A DNA stretch of 64,000 nt from Methanosarcina sp. MTP4 (GTDB taxonomy: Archaea > Halobacteriota > Methanosarcinia > Methanosarcinales > Methanosarcinaceae). Below, piece by piece: positions 46,076 through 53,066 of the stretch. The stretch spans positions 1,984,001 to 2,048,000 of the forward strand of contig NZ_CP009505.1 of NCBI RefSeq assembly GCF_000970045.1. Reading direction: 5' to 3'. The position numbers were made by a program, and so were the translations under genes. Every line of letters begins with the position of its first letter. Position 1 is the stretch's first letter. The notes below the pieces were generated by a model. The model ran no database searches, was not told the origin of the DNA, and saw only the letters and a list, made by a program, of their open reading frames with translations.

Positions 46076-46774
46076 TCAGTTCTTGTCGTCTTTGAATTTT
46101 ATTTTCCAGTGCGTCCCGTCACAAAATGGCTTGTTCTTTGAAGCTCCGCAGCGGCAGAGCGTGTAATGCTCTTTTGATTGCGGGACCGAACCTTCAGGGT
46201 CTTCCAGTTCGATATTTCCGACAACTTTGTAAAAACTGTCCTTGCAAATAGTAATTTCAGGAGGGCGAGTTTCGTCTTCATACGGCACCCCGTCCCTGGA
46301 ACAGCTCAGGGCTCCCGATGGGCAGTTTCGGACTATCTTTTCAATTTCCTCCGGGTCCGCAGCGTCCGGGTCGATCCAGGGCCTTTTATCCACCCTGAAA
46401 ACGGAAGATGAGCCTTTAACGCAGGATTCGGCGTGGGCGCAGACTCCCCTGTTGTAATGAATGGTAAGCTTCTCGCCTTTGTAATCTTTCACTTTATCGG
46501 GTATACGGTCTTCTTCCTTTTCTCCCGAAAACCCGATCTTTGAATGAGCTCCGTCGCAAAAGGGTTTGTTTTCTGACTTTCCGCATCTGCAAAGGGCCAT
46601 TGTCGGCTTTGTTTCAATGGGTTCCCCTTTTGAGTTCCTGAAGTTCTTTAAGTTCTTGACGAGATACGGACCATCTTTTACGACTTTTATTGAAGGTTTT
46701 TTCTCTTCGCTTTCTGAAACCACTTGTCCCATCCCTTGGTATTGCAGTCCATTGGTATTACAGTCAGTTAACAT
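46076..46774 (-). CDS. Iron-sulfur protein: two CDGSH domains around a ferredoxin-like domain
   Basis: 232 residues. An N-terminal CDGSH finger (LCRCGKSENKPFCDGAH) and a C-terminal one (LCRCGASKNKPFCDGTH) each provide the Cys3-His set for a [2Fe-2S] cluster. Between them is a divergent mono-cluster 4Fe-4S domain (RGVCAHAESCVKG, VRNCPSGALSC). The protein should carry up to three clusters. No membrane segment. ATG 46774 follows AAGGTG; a GTG at 46783 is an alternative. Electron transfer or cluster sensing is likely, with partner unknown. Confidence 0.9.
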   Translation of the reverse strand: MLTDCNTNGLQYQGMGQVVSESEEKKPSIKVVKDGPYLVKNLKNFRNSKGEPIETKPTMALCRCGKSENKPFCDGAHSKIGFSGEKEEDRIPDKVKDYKGEKLTIHYNRGVCAHAESCVKGSSSVFRVDKRPWIDPDAADPEEIEKIVRNCPSGALSCSRDGVPYEDETRPPEITICKDSFYKVVGNIELEDPEGSVPQSKEHYTLCRCGASKNKPFCDGTHWKIKFKDDKN

Positions 46775-46927
46775 TACATTCACCTTTTCGTCTTAAGTAT
46801 CTGCCCATGGCCTTCGATAACACAAATGAGTCCACTTCCGGGAAAAGAAAAAGGCCCTGGTTCATTACAGGGATCAGGGCTTAATAGTATCCAACTTTGC
46901 TTGTTTCTGTTTTAGTATCGAGTCACA

Positions 46928-46962
46928 GGGCCCTCACCGCTTGCGTAAGCAAGCGGCCTTTC
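46928..46962 (+). repeat. Dispersed hairpin, left-type (left end of E3)
   Basis: GGGCCC (46928-46933), TCA, then CCGCTTGC/GCAAGCGG (46937-46956, loop GTAA) and CCTTTCC. Compared with 43312 the inner stem pairs differ on both strands. Confidence 0.75.
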
Positions 46963-47211
46963 CTGAAATTATGAAAAAAAACAAAAAGTGAAAGTACTCA
47001 AAAAACACCTTCATGACAAAGTGCTTACAAAATAAACTACCGTTGTTAGCTACAATCATTAGCTACAATCATTGGCTGCCATTACCATTTATACGAGCTT
47101 TTATTTTTATTCGACTCCTCATGTCAATATTCTGATTTTTAAATCATCTGAAGATATTTTATGGCAACTTGCATACAATTTTTAGTCTTATAAATATACT
47201 TCATGGAAAAG

Positions 47212-47231
47212 CCGGTCAGCAAGCTGACCGG
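47212..47231 (+). repeat. Dispersed hairpin, right-type (right end of E3)
   Basis: CCGGTCAGC pairs with GCTGACCGG, preceded by ATAAATATACTTCATGGAAA and followed by TGAGAATGCCGGTACCTG. Confidence 0.8.
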
Positions 47232-47423
47232 TGAGAATGCCGGTACCTGAAAAGCAGATAGAAAAAAGGTTTTCAGGAATGTTAAATGGTAGAATTACGG
47301 CTACCCTGTCCGGCTTGATTTAGATTGCTTTTCTACAAAGCCGATCTCTTATGGTGTAAAAAAGGTTTTCGGGATCAGGTGAAATGAGTAAACTGAAAAC
47401 GGGTTACAGTCCCTTCAAAAAAA

Positions 47424-49223
47424 TTACAATTCCTTCAAAACCCGGAACCCGAGCCCTGAACTCCTGTACCCTGAGCCGCTGTTCCCCCGGTTAGCTGCCC
47501 TGCAGTACCCGGCGCTGCCTTCCCAGCTCCCACCCCTCCTGACCTTGAGGGAGTTGCTTGAACTTTCCCGGGCACTGCCGTCGGAAGGGGTTCCGTAATA
47601 GGAATCGTGCCAGCCGTCCTGAACCCATTCCCAGACGTTCCCGTGCATGTCGTAAAGGCCCCAGGGGTTTTCTTTCTTCTGGCCTACGGGGTGGGTTTTG
47701 TCTTCCGAATTAGCATCGTACCAAGCATGTTCCCCAAGGGTGGAAACATCATACCCGGAAGAATACCTGGCGTCGCTCCCTGCCCTGCAGGCATATTCCC
47801 ATTCGGCTTCCGAGGGGAGGCGGTATTTGTCGGTTTTTTCCATTTCGTTGAGCTTTTGTATGAATTCCCGGGCTTCTTCCCAGGAAACCCTTTCAACCGG
47901 GAGCCTGTCCCCTTTGAAATGTGAGGGGTTGTTTCCCATTACTTTTTGCCACTGTTCCTGGGTAACTTCGTATTTTCCCAGGTAGAATGGCTCTTCGATC
48001 GTAACTTTATGCACGGGACTTTCATCAGCGTCTGTGCCTCTTTCGCCTGAAGGCGAGCCCATCATGAACTCTCCTTCCGGGACATGCACGAATTCCATGC
48101 CAATGGAGTTTGTGTAAGTTTCAGGATTTCCGGGGCCTCCACCCCAGCCCAGGACTATGGCAGAAGCTCCCGCAAGAAGGATTCCAATGAGCATCAGGCC
48201 GAGGACAGGTATCGGTTTTTTGGGTGGGTTATCGGGTTTTTTCTCTGGAGGCCGGGTGAGAGGCTCTTTTGCGGGAGCTTTCTTTTCAGGCGGATGTCTA
48301 ACGGCTTTTTCAGGTGCGGTTTTTTCTGCTATGGTTTGTTCTGTTGCCTGAGCCTTTTCCTCTTCCTCTTCCTCTTCTTCTTCAAGGAAGCCTATTTTGC
48401 TCCGCTGCACCACACTCCCCCGGACAGCAACCTCTGGCGCTTCAGTTCCCCCTGCAAAATTTGTGTGCTGCACCACCGAGTCAATGATGTTGATGACCTG
48501 CTCCTTTTTGATAATCCCGATTTCCCTGGCAGCACCGATGTTCTGCACAAGGTGCCGGAGGTTTTCAAGAATTTCATTCAAAAATCCGTTGAGCCCGAAG
48601 GCTTTGTCCGAGTTTGCATGCAGGAGGACCCGGACAATTCCCCCCTCTTCCAGGACAACGGCTGTGAGCAGGTAATAAGCCTTTTCTCCGAGAGATTCCC
48701 CCGCCAGGTAGAGGACTTTCCCGTTTTCTATGGAAAATTCGTCAACTTTGTACAGCCGGTTTTTGCAGGTGTGGGACAGAAACTCTACGAGCTTCTCAGG
48801 AGAGATGTTTTCGAAATTAAGGCCATGTTCAGCTGAATTCCCGGTATCGGAAAGTCTCAGGAACTCGGACCTTGTGATTGCTTTTTCTTTCAGGAAAGGA
48901 CAGACGCAGTGGATTTCCTTTGGACGCATATCAAGGGTATGCTTTTCCCAGCTGTGGTCTTTGTAGCGGACCGTCGCCCCGATCTCCTCCCTGTGGACGC
49001 AGCCGCGAGGTTTTAGCAGGAATTTTGCGGTTCGAGGAGCAGAAGGGGGAAGCGTCCCGAGCTTTTCCACAATATTGCCCTCAAGCTCGAAAAGCGAATA
49101 ATTGTAATCCAGGATGACCTCTACATCGGAAATGGCCGAATTCCCGGAGTTGCTCACACGGATGCCAAACCTCACCGTGTTGTCGGGAAGCACTTCATAC
49201 CCACGTTTGATTTCCAGGTCCAC
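47424..49223 (-). CDS. Multidomain protein with membrane anchor and SUMF1/FGE-like domain
   Basis: 599 residues in clear blocks. Residues 1-100 look like a beta-sandwich (CARDB-like, VSNSGNSAISDVEVILDY). About 110-280 form an unknown alpha/beta domain. A Glu/Pro/Lys-rich linker (about 290-330) leads to one membrane helix (VLGLMLIGILLAGASAIVLG). The last 230 residues are a formylglycine-generating-enzyme-type domain (GMEFVHVPEGEFMMGS, EVTQEQW, RLPSEAEWEYACRAG, YDMHGNVWEW, RRGGSW). The domain is widespread in non-sulfatase roles; the active-site cysteine pair is not clear, so activity is doubtful. Most of the N-terminal part is probably cytosolic. Confidence 0.85.
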   Translation of the reverse strand: MDLEIKRGYEVLPDNTVRFGIRVSNSGNSAISDVEVILDYNYSLFELEGNIVEKLGTLPPSAPRTAKFLLKPRGCVHREEIGATVRYKDHSWEKHTLDMRPKEIHCVCPFLKEKAITRSEFLRLSDTGNSAEHGLNFENISPEKLVEFLSHTCKNRLYKVDEFSIENGKVLYLAGESLGEKAYYLLTAVVLEEGGIVRVLLHANSDKAFGLNGFLNEILENLRHLVQNIGAAREIGIIKKEQVINIIDSVVQHTNFAGGTEAPEVAVRGSVVQRSKIGFLEEEEEEEEEKAQATEQTIAEKTAPEKAVRHPPEKKAPAKEPLTRPPEKKPDNPPKKPIPVLGLMLIGILLAGASAIVLGWGGGPGNPETYTNSIGMEFVHVPEGEFMMGSPSGERGTDADESPVHKVTIEEPFYLGKYEVTQEQWQKVMGNNPSHFKGDRLPVERVSWEEAREFIQKLNEMEKTDKYRLPSEAEWEYACRAGSDARYSSGYDVSTLGEHAWYDANSEDKTHPVGQKKENPWGLYDMHGNVWEWVQDGWHDSYYGTPSDGSARESSSNSLKVRRGGSWEGSAGYCRAANRGNSGSGYRSSGLGFRVLKEL

Positions 49224-49448
49224 AGGCTCAAAATCCTCCGCTTCACTATTTGCTATAATCGTAAAAGTAACTTTTGTTGTAAGTTAAAAGACGTGTCACA
49301 TTAAAAACGATGCTTGAATATATGCTTGAATATATGCCTGGATAAATCTACTGTTTGAGAAAATCTTTAATATCACTTATCTACCCTTTTAACTATAGAA
49401 AAGGCTTGCAGGCTTTTAGCCATTATCCGGAAGCCAGGGGGTTGAAAA

Positions 49449-50267
49449 TTGGAAAACACGTTACTCACGATTTTGAAGCTTAGCCTGTTCGAAACCTTCT
49501 GCGTGACAGGCCTCCTCATCCTGATAGGCCTGATTCTCGGCATTATAGGAAACAGAGCCAATTTCTACATCCAGAGGGTGTTCGGCTGGAAAGGCATCAT
49601 GTTGACCGCCTGGATAGGCACTCCTGTGCATGAATCCGGCCACCTGATAATGTGCTACCTCTTCCGGCACAATGTAAAAGAGTTCAAGCTGCTTGCCCTG
49701 AAAAGAAAAGACGGGGTCCTGGGATACGTCCAGCACGGCTGGGACCCGAAAAGCCTCTATCAGAACATCGGGAATTTTTTCATCGGGATGGGGCCCATCT
49801 TCAGCGGGACGGCGGCTCTGGTCCTGGGGATGCATCTGCTTCTGCCTGCCTCCTTTTCCAGCTTTTCGAACTTTCTGGCCCTTGAGCCCACCCGGCTGGA
49901 CTCCGAGATCCTGGGGCAGATTTTCATGCTTACCGCCGAACTCTTCGGGAGCATCTTCTCGGCTGAAAACGTGAGTAACCTCAATTTCTGGATCTATTTT
50001 GCCCTGGCAATCGGGATTTCCTCTCACATCGCCCTTAGCAAAGAAGACCTGAAAGGAGCTTCAAGAGGCTTTGTTACGATATTCTTGTTTATTTTCCTGG
50101 TAAACATAATCGCTCTGCTTCTCAAGGCAGACTTATCCGGCTTTTTCCTGGATATTCTTGCCCTCAATATCTATTTGCTGGCCTTCTCAATGGTTTCGAT
50201 TGCCTTTTCTTCGATAAGGCTGTTTTTAAGCTTCTTTGCTTATGTCCTGGTTTACAGGATTCCCTGA
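49449..50267 (+). CDS. Membrane protein with HExxH motif (M50-like)
   Basis: 272 residues, about seven hydrophobic segments. TPVHESGHLIMCYLFRH carries HExxH within a membrane-associated segment, followed by a polar loop and NIGNFFIGMGPIFSGTAALV, as in site-2-type metalloproteases, although the third ligand motif (NxxPxxxLDG) is not seen. It starts at TTG 49449 after GGGGGTTG. A role in membrane-protein processing is possible, not shown. Confidence 0.68.
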   Translation: MENTLLTILKLSLFETFCVTGLLILIGLILGIIGNRANFYIQRVFGWKGIMLTAWIGTPVHESGHLIMCYLFRHNVKEFKLLALKRKDGVLGYVQHGWDPKSLYQNIGNFFIGMGPIFSGTAALVLGMHLLLPASFSSFSNFLALEPTRLDSEILGQIFMLTAELFGSIFSAENVSNLNFWIYFALAIGISSHIALSKEDLKGASRGFVTIFLFIFLVNIIALLLKADLSGFFLDILALNIYLLAFSMVSIAFSSIRLFLSFFAYVLVYRIP

Positions 50268-50482
50268 TGCCGGGTCCCTGGTAAAATACTGATGCGGAGT
50301 CCCTGATAAAAATACTGATACGGGGTCTCTGGAAAAATTAGTCAATAAAAATTACTGACCAAGGGCTATCTTATAAAAACTATTTATAAATATCTCCTGA
50401 ATGTAACTATTTGCCTGAACAAAATTTAATATACAATTATCTATTCGATACACCGATGATATGAGAAAAGGTGGTATGCACT

Positions 50483-50872
50483 ATGGCAGGCCGAAAAGAG
50501 CATTTGTACATCGGGGTAATGGTTTCTATCTTTCTACTCCTGTTTTTAAATTCAAGAGGTCTTATCTACGGCTTTGAATTTATACTGCTAGCTATCGCAT
50601 CCGCAGCAATAGGGTCCAGGCTGCCTGACCTGCTGGAACCGCCAAGGGGCGGCTATCACAGGAAATTTTTCCATTCAATTCTATTCCTGGTACTGGTGCT
50701 GTTATTCTTTATCTATATCTACGCAGAAGTCCTGACTACTAACCCCGGGAATGAAGTTGCTTTCGGGTTCTTCTTTGCGGCAGCAGGCTACGCTTCCCAT
50801 TTATTGCGGGACGCATTTACACCTGCAAGGTTACCCCTGCTGGGTTTCTTTTACATCTGGGATGAAATTTGA
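50483..50872 (+). CDS. Membrane protein of the YdjM/DUF457 type
   Basis: 129 residues with about four hydrophobic segments. IGSRLPDLLEPP, GGYHRKFFHSILFLVL and YASHLLRDAFTPARLPLLGF match the Asp/His pattern (PDxDxx, HRxxxHS, HxxxDxxT) of the membrane-bound putative metal hydrolases of the YdjM/DUF457 family. AAAGGTGG precedes ATG 50483. It lies directly upstream of the group II intron remnant. Confidence 0.72.
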   Translation: MAGRKEHLYIGVMVSIFLLLFLNSRGLIYGFEFILLAIASAAIGSRLPDLLEPPRGGYHRKFFHSILFLVLVLLFFIYIYAEVLTTNPGNEVAFGFFFAAAGYASHLLRDAFTPARLPLLGFFYIWDEI

Positions 50873-50929
50873 TTCCTGGGACAATTTGAAGACCTCTGAA
50901 AGTCCAGTTCAGACTATTTGCTAGGATAA

Positions 50930-51564
50930 AGGTTCTATGGAGAACGTAAAGTGAACCATTGTAAGAGTCGTTATTCCGAACAAGCGAAATTGGACTCGCG
51001 CTTGAACCAAAAGGTACGGAATCAGACTGTAGCGGTTTCTGTGACGCTACAGTGAATGGACAAACGGTTCTCGGCTTATAGATGGCTCCTAAGGAATCTA
51101 CAATTATTCATGTTATGGAACTTGGTAAGCCCTACATGTTCCCTACTGGGTAGGAAATCCGTGAGGATCTACGATGACATAGAGGGTATAGGAATCAGTA
51201 AAAAGCGAACGTCAACCGGTAATAGGTTGGATAGAGGTTCAAACTTGCCTTAACTCGAAAGAGTGCAGACTTACTGAACGGTATTCTATTGTATGAAGGA
51301 TGCAAAATTATGAATGTAAGTCATTCAACGATATCTGTAAAGATAAGAAGCTTACAGACGCCCAACTCTGCCAGCTCTGGCAACAGATCGACTGGCGCAA
51401 AGTCGGAAGGGAGTTAATAACTTGCAAACCAGGATTACAAAGGCAGTCATAAGACTGCCGCCCGATACATAAAGGGTTATAGAATGCTTGAGCCGGATGC
51501 ATTGAAAGGTGCAAGTCCGGTTCTTAGAAGAGGAAGGGGGAGAAATCCCCCTGACTTATTCGAC
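50930..51564 (+). mobile_element. Degenerate group II intron lacking most of its RT gene
   Basis: The 3' part is diagnostic: domain V is a canonical 34-nt hairpin at 51490-51523 (GAGCCGGATGC, GAAA, ending GTCCGGTTC), followed by a domain VI hairpin with GGGGG/CCCCC and an end near ..CGAC at 51564. Upstream domain I-like blocks are GCGAACGTCAACCGG followed by TAATAGGTTGGATAGAGG, and GGTACGGAATC. Domain IV contains only a broken start of the RT gene. The 5' consensus (GTGCG) is not seen, so the left boundary is approximate and may be deleted. At the right, the sequence resumes inside a dispersed repeat. Confidence 0.8.
51299..51452 (+). pseudogene. Remnant of group II intron reverse transcriptase
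   Basis: The frame starting ATG at 51299 gives MQNYECKSFNDICKDKKL, and after a +1 shift at a C run (51360-51363) continues LCQLWQQIDWRKVGRELI before a TAA at 51450. This matches the extreme N-terminus of group II intron RT/maturases (W..IDW..V pattern). The rest of the roughly 400-600-residue protein is deleted. Confidence 0.7.
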
Positions 51565-51670
51565 AAGCACAGAAGGATTGTGCCTTTATTTCCTTTATTC
51601 CGTGTTTTCCGTGCTTTCTGTGGTTAAACTTTCACTTGAGGTTGGTTAGGAATTTGGGTACTTAACGATA
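51565..51670 (+). repeat. Dispersed palindromic repeat, copy C (5' truncated)
   Basis: Begins exactly where the intron ends, at AAGCACAGAAGGATTGTGCC, and continues through the TTCCGTG palindrome to about 51670. The left third of the repeat is missing on the far side of the intron. Confidence 0.78.
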
Positions 51671-51716
51671 AACAGGGAATAGTTTCCGGGCGAAGCCCGG
51701 CCTGAGCAGGAATATA

Positions 51717-51890
51717 TTACAGTAAAACTTATTCTGGTTGTTTACTGTTAAATTTCGATCACGGCAATTAGCAGTAAATCCGAAGCCAGAAGGTCTACTG
51801 TAAAGTTCAAAACCTCGAAATATTTTACAGTAAATCGAAAAAAGCAGTTTACTGTAAAATATTTGGCTTTACAGTACTTTACAGTAAACT
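51717..51890. repeat. Cluster of TTTACNGTAAA palindromes
   Basis: Within about 175 bp the palindrome TTTAC(A/T)GTAAA or a close variant occurs about seven times (51717, 51741, 51795, 51823, 51847, 51867, 51877). It sits downstream of the flavin-type protein gene and beside repeat copy C. It may be a protein-binding array or a decaying repeat. Confidence 0.7.
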
Positions 51891-51957
51891 CCTTGTTGCT
51901 GTTTTTGAAATTTACGGGATTAATAATGATTTACAGGATAAAACACGGATAAACCGA

Positions 51958-52422
51958 TTAAAACCCGTACTCTTTCCCCGTCATCTTTTCAATCTCAATC
52001 TTAATCACGGCTACCTTCTTCACTTTCTTCTCATCAAACTCAAAGGGTCTTTTCTTCCCGTAATGCTCCGAGAGCACCGTCAGCCCTTCAACTTTCTCCT
52101 CGAAATCTTCCACAATCTGTGCCTTTCCATGCCCGATTACGCTTCTGTAGCGGACATTGTACTTGCAGGGGTCGTCGGCAGTCATCACTTCGGTTTCGAT
52201 GTCGGCTTCGAAGCAGACTTTGTTGTTCTTCCTGATGATGTCGATTTTCTTGCCTGTGGATGAGCCGTGGAGGTAGATTGCGTTGTCCTTATAGCCAAAG
52301 GATAGGGGGACAAGATAAGGGCTGCTGGTTTCGGGGTCGGAGAGGGCGAGGCGGATGAACTTTGCTTTTGCGAGGATGGCTTCGATTTGCTGGGGGTCCT
52401 GGATCAGTTTCTGGCTTCCCAT
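51958..52422 (-). CDS. Pyridoxamine 5'-phosphate oxidase-like flavin-binding protein
   Basis: 154 residues, split-barrel flavin-binding fold. FIRLALSDPETSSPYLVPLSFGYKDNAIYLHGSSTGKKIDII and the VCFEAD strand are typical of the NimA/PNPOx-like group, which binds FMN, F420 or heme. AAGGTGA lies just before ATG 52422. Probably an oxidoreductase acting on small molecules; substrate unknown. Confidence 0.87.
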   Translation of the reverse strand: MGSQKLIQDPQQIEAILAKAKFIRLALSDPETSSPYLVPLSFGYKDNAIYLHGSSTGKKIDIIRKNNKVCFEADIETEVMTADDPCKYNVRYRSVIGHGKAQIVEDFEEKVEGLTVLSEHYGKKRPFEFDEKKVKKVAVIKIEIEKMTGKEYGF

Positions 52423-52595
52423 GGTTTTCACCTTAAAGAGACAGTTTGAGAGATAGTTTGCTGAAACTTTCTATAAATCGGTACAAAACTGATAACTCTT
52501 CGTTTTTATTTAAAATATTAGATGTAAAACAATCTCCGAGAAAATGAAATGTTTTTTATAGGTGATCATGCTTAAAATAACAATGGAGCGATAAA

Positions 52596-52694
52596 ATGGA
52601 CGCAAAGAAATTGATCAGTGCGGTTCTGGCTATTGCCCTTGTTTTGCTTGCTATTATCGCTATTTTTGTGTACCTGCCAAATCCTTTCAGGTGA
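52596..52694 (+). CDS. Small membrane protein, 32 residues
   Basis: MDAKKLISAVLAIALVLLAI and the rest of one membrane helix, ending YLPNPFR. GGAG lies 7 nt before the ATG. The positive N-terminus and single helix fit a small membrane peptide; too short for family assignment. It diverges from the flavin-type gene. Confidence 0.6.
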   Translation: MDAKKLISAVLAIALVLLAIIAIFVYLPNPFR

Positions 52695-52850
52695 GTGACT
52701 GCAGGTCCTTGAGGAAATGGCTTTTTTGGAGAGCCAACTATGGCAAATTCAGTTTTATATTAGCATGTTTATAATTAGTTTTTTTGCAAGCGGTTTTCAA
52801 TGAATGACCTTCACTCGATACTGAAGATTCAGAAAACCTCATAGCAACCC

Positions 52851-52860
52851 TTAAATATAA
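52851..52860 (+). promoter_or_regulatory. TATA box upstream of the acetolactate-synthase leader
   Basis: TTAAATATAA lies about 27 bp before the leader ORF ATG (52882), so the transcript would start at about that ATG and be leaderless. Confidence 0.6.
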
Positions 52861-52881
52861 CAATCTCCCTCCACTATTCTA

Positions 52882-52965
52882 ATGTTAAATTCTACCACAA
52901 ACTACACGGAATCCAATTTACCCGTATCTGTAGTAGTTGTATTAGTGGTAGTACTATTCGCTTGA
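52882..52965 (+). CDS. Valine/leucine-rich putative leader peptide
   Basis: 27 residues: MLNSTTNYTESNLP followed by VSVVVVLVVVLFA. Eight of residues 15-25 are Val and two Leu; Val codons are mostly GTA and the Leu codons TTA/CTA, which are rare in nearby genes. It is placed 101 bp before an acetolactate synthase gene, the position and composition of the E. coli ilvB leader (ivbL). Its stop codon lies inside the 5' arm of a downstream hairpin. Translation and control are inferred, not shown. Confidence 0.6.
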   Translation: MLNSTTNYTESNLPVSVVVVLVVVLFA

Positions 52966-53027
52966 GCAAGAAAAAGAAACTATTCTGGCTCAAGTGTGCT
53001 GTTTTTGGTTAATATACTGAATAGTGC
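52953..53027 (+). promoter_or_regulatory. Candidate attenuator with exclusive pairings
   Basis: CTTGAGC (52961-52967) pairs with GCTCAAG (52988-52994), followed after 6 nt by GTTTTTGG. ACTATTC occurs twice (52953-52959, within the last Val/Leu codons, and 52979-52985), and both copies are complementary to GAATAGT (53019-53025); they cannot pair at the same time. This is the layout expected of ribosome-controlled attenuation ahead of the gene at 53067. The regulatory reading is inference. Confidence 0.5.
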
Positions 53028-53066
53028 GTCCTGTTGCCATTTTGGTTTCTTTCCGGGAGTTTTAAG

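Larger units (their letters stand above)
46784..47423. other. Repeat-filled spacer (element E3)
   Basis: About 640 bp. It has a left-type hairpin at 46937 and a right-type hairpin at 47212, AT-rich sequence between them, and a tail to about 47345 (GGCTACCCTGTCCGGCTTGA) shared with the region after 43806. No gene is supported. Confidence 0.75.

Noticed and set aside
51056-51253. 65-codon frame inside the intron region
   Set aside because: It overlaps structured domain I sequence of the group II intron, so an ORF by chance is more likely.
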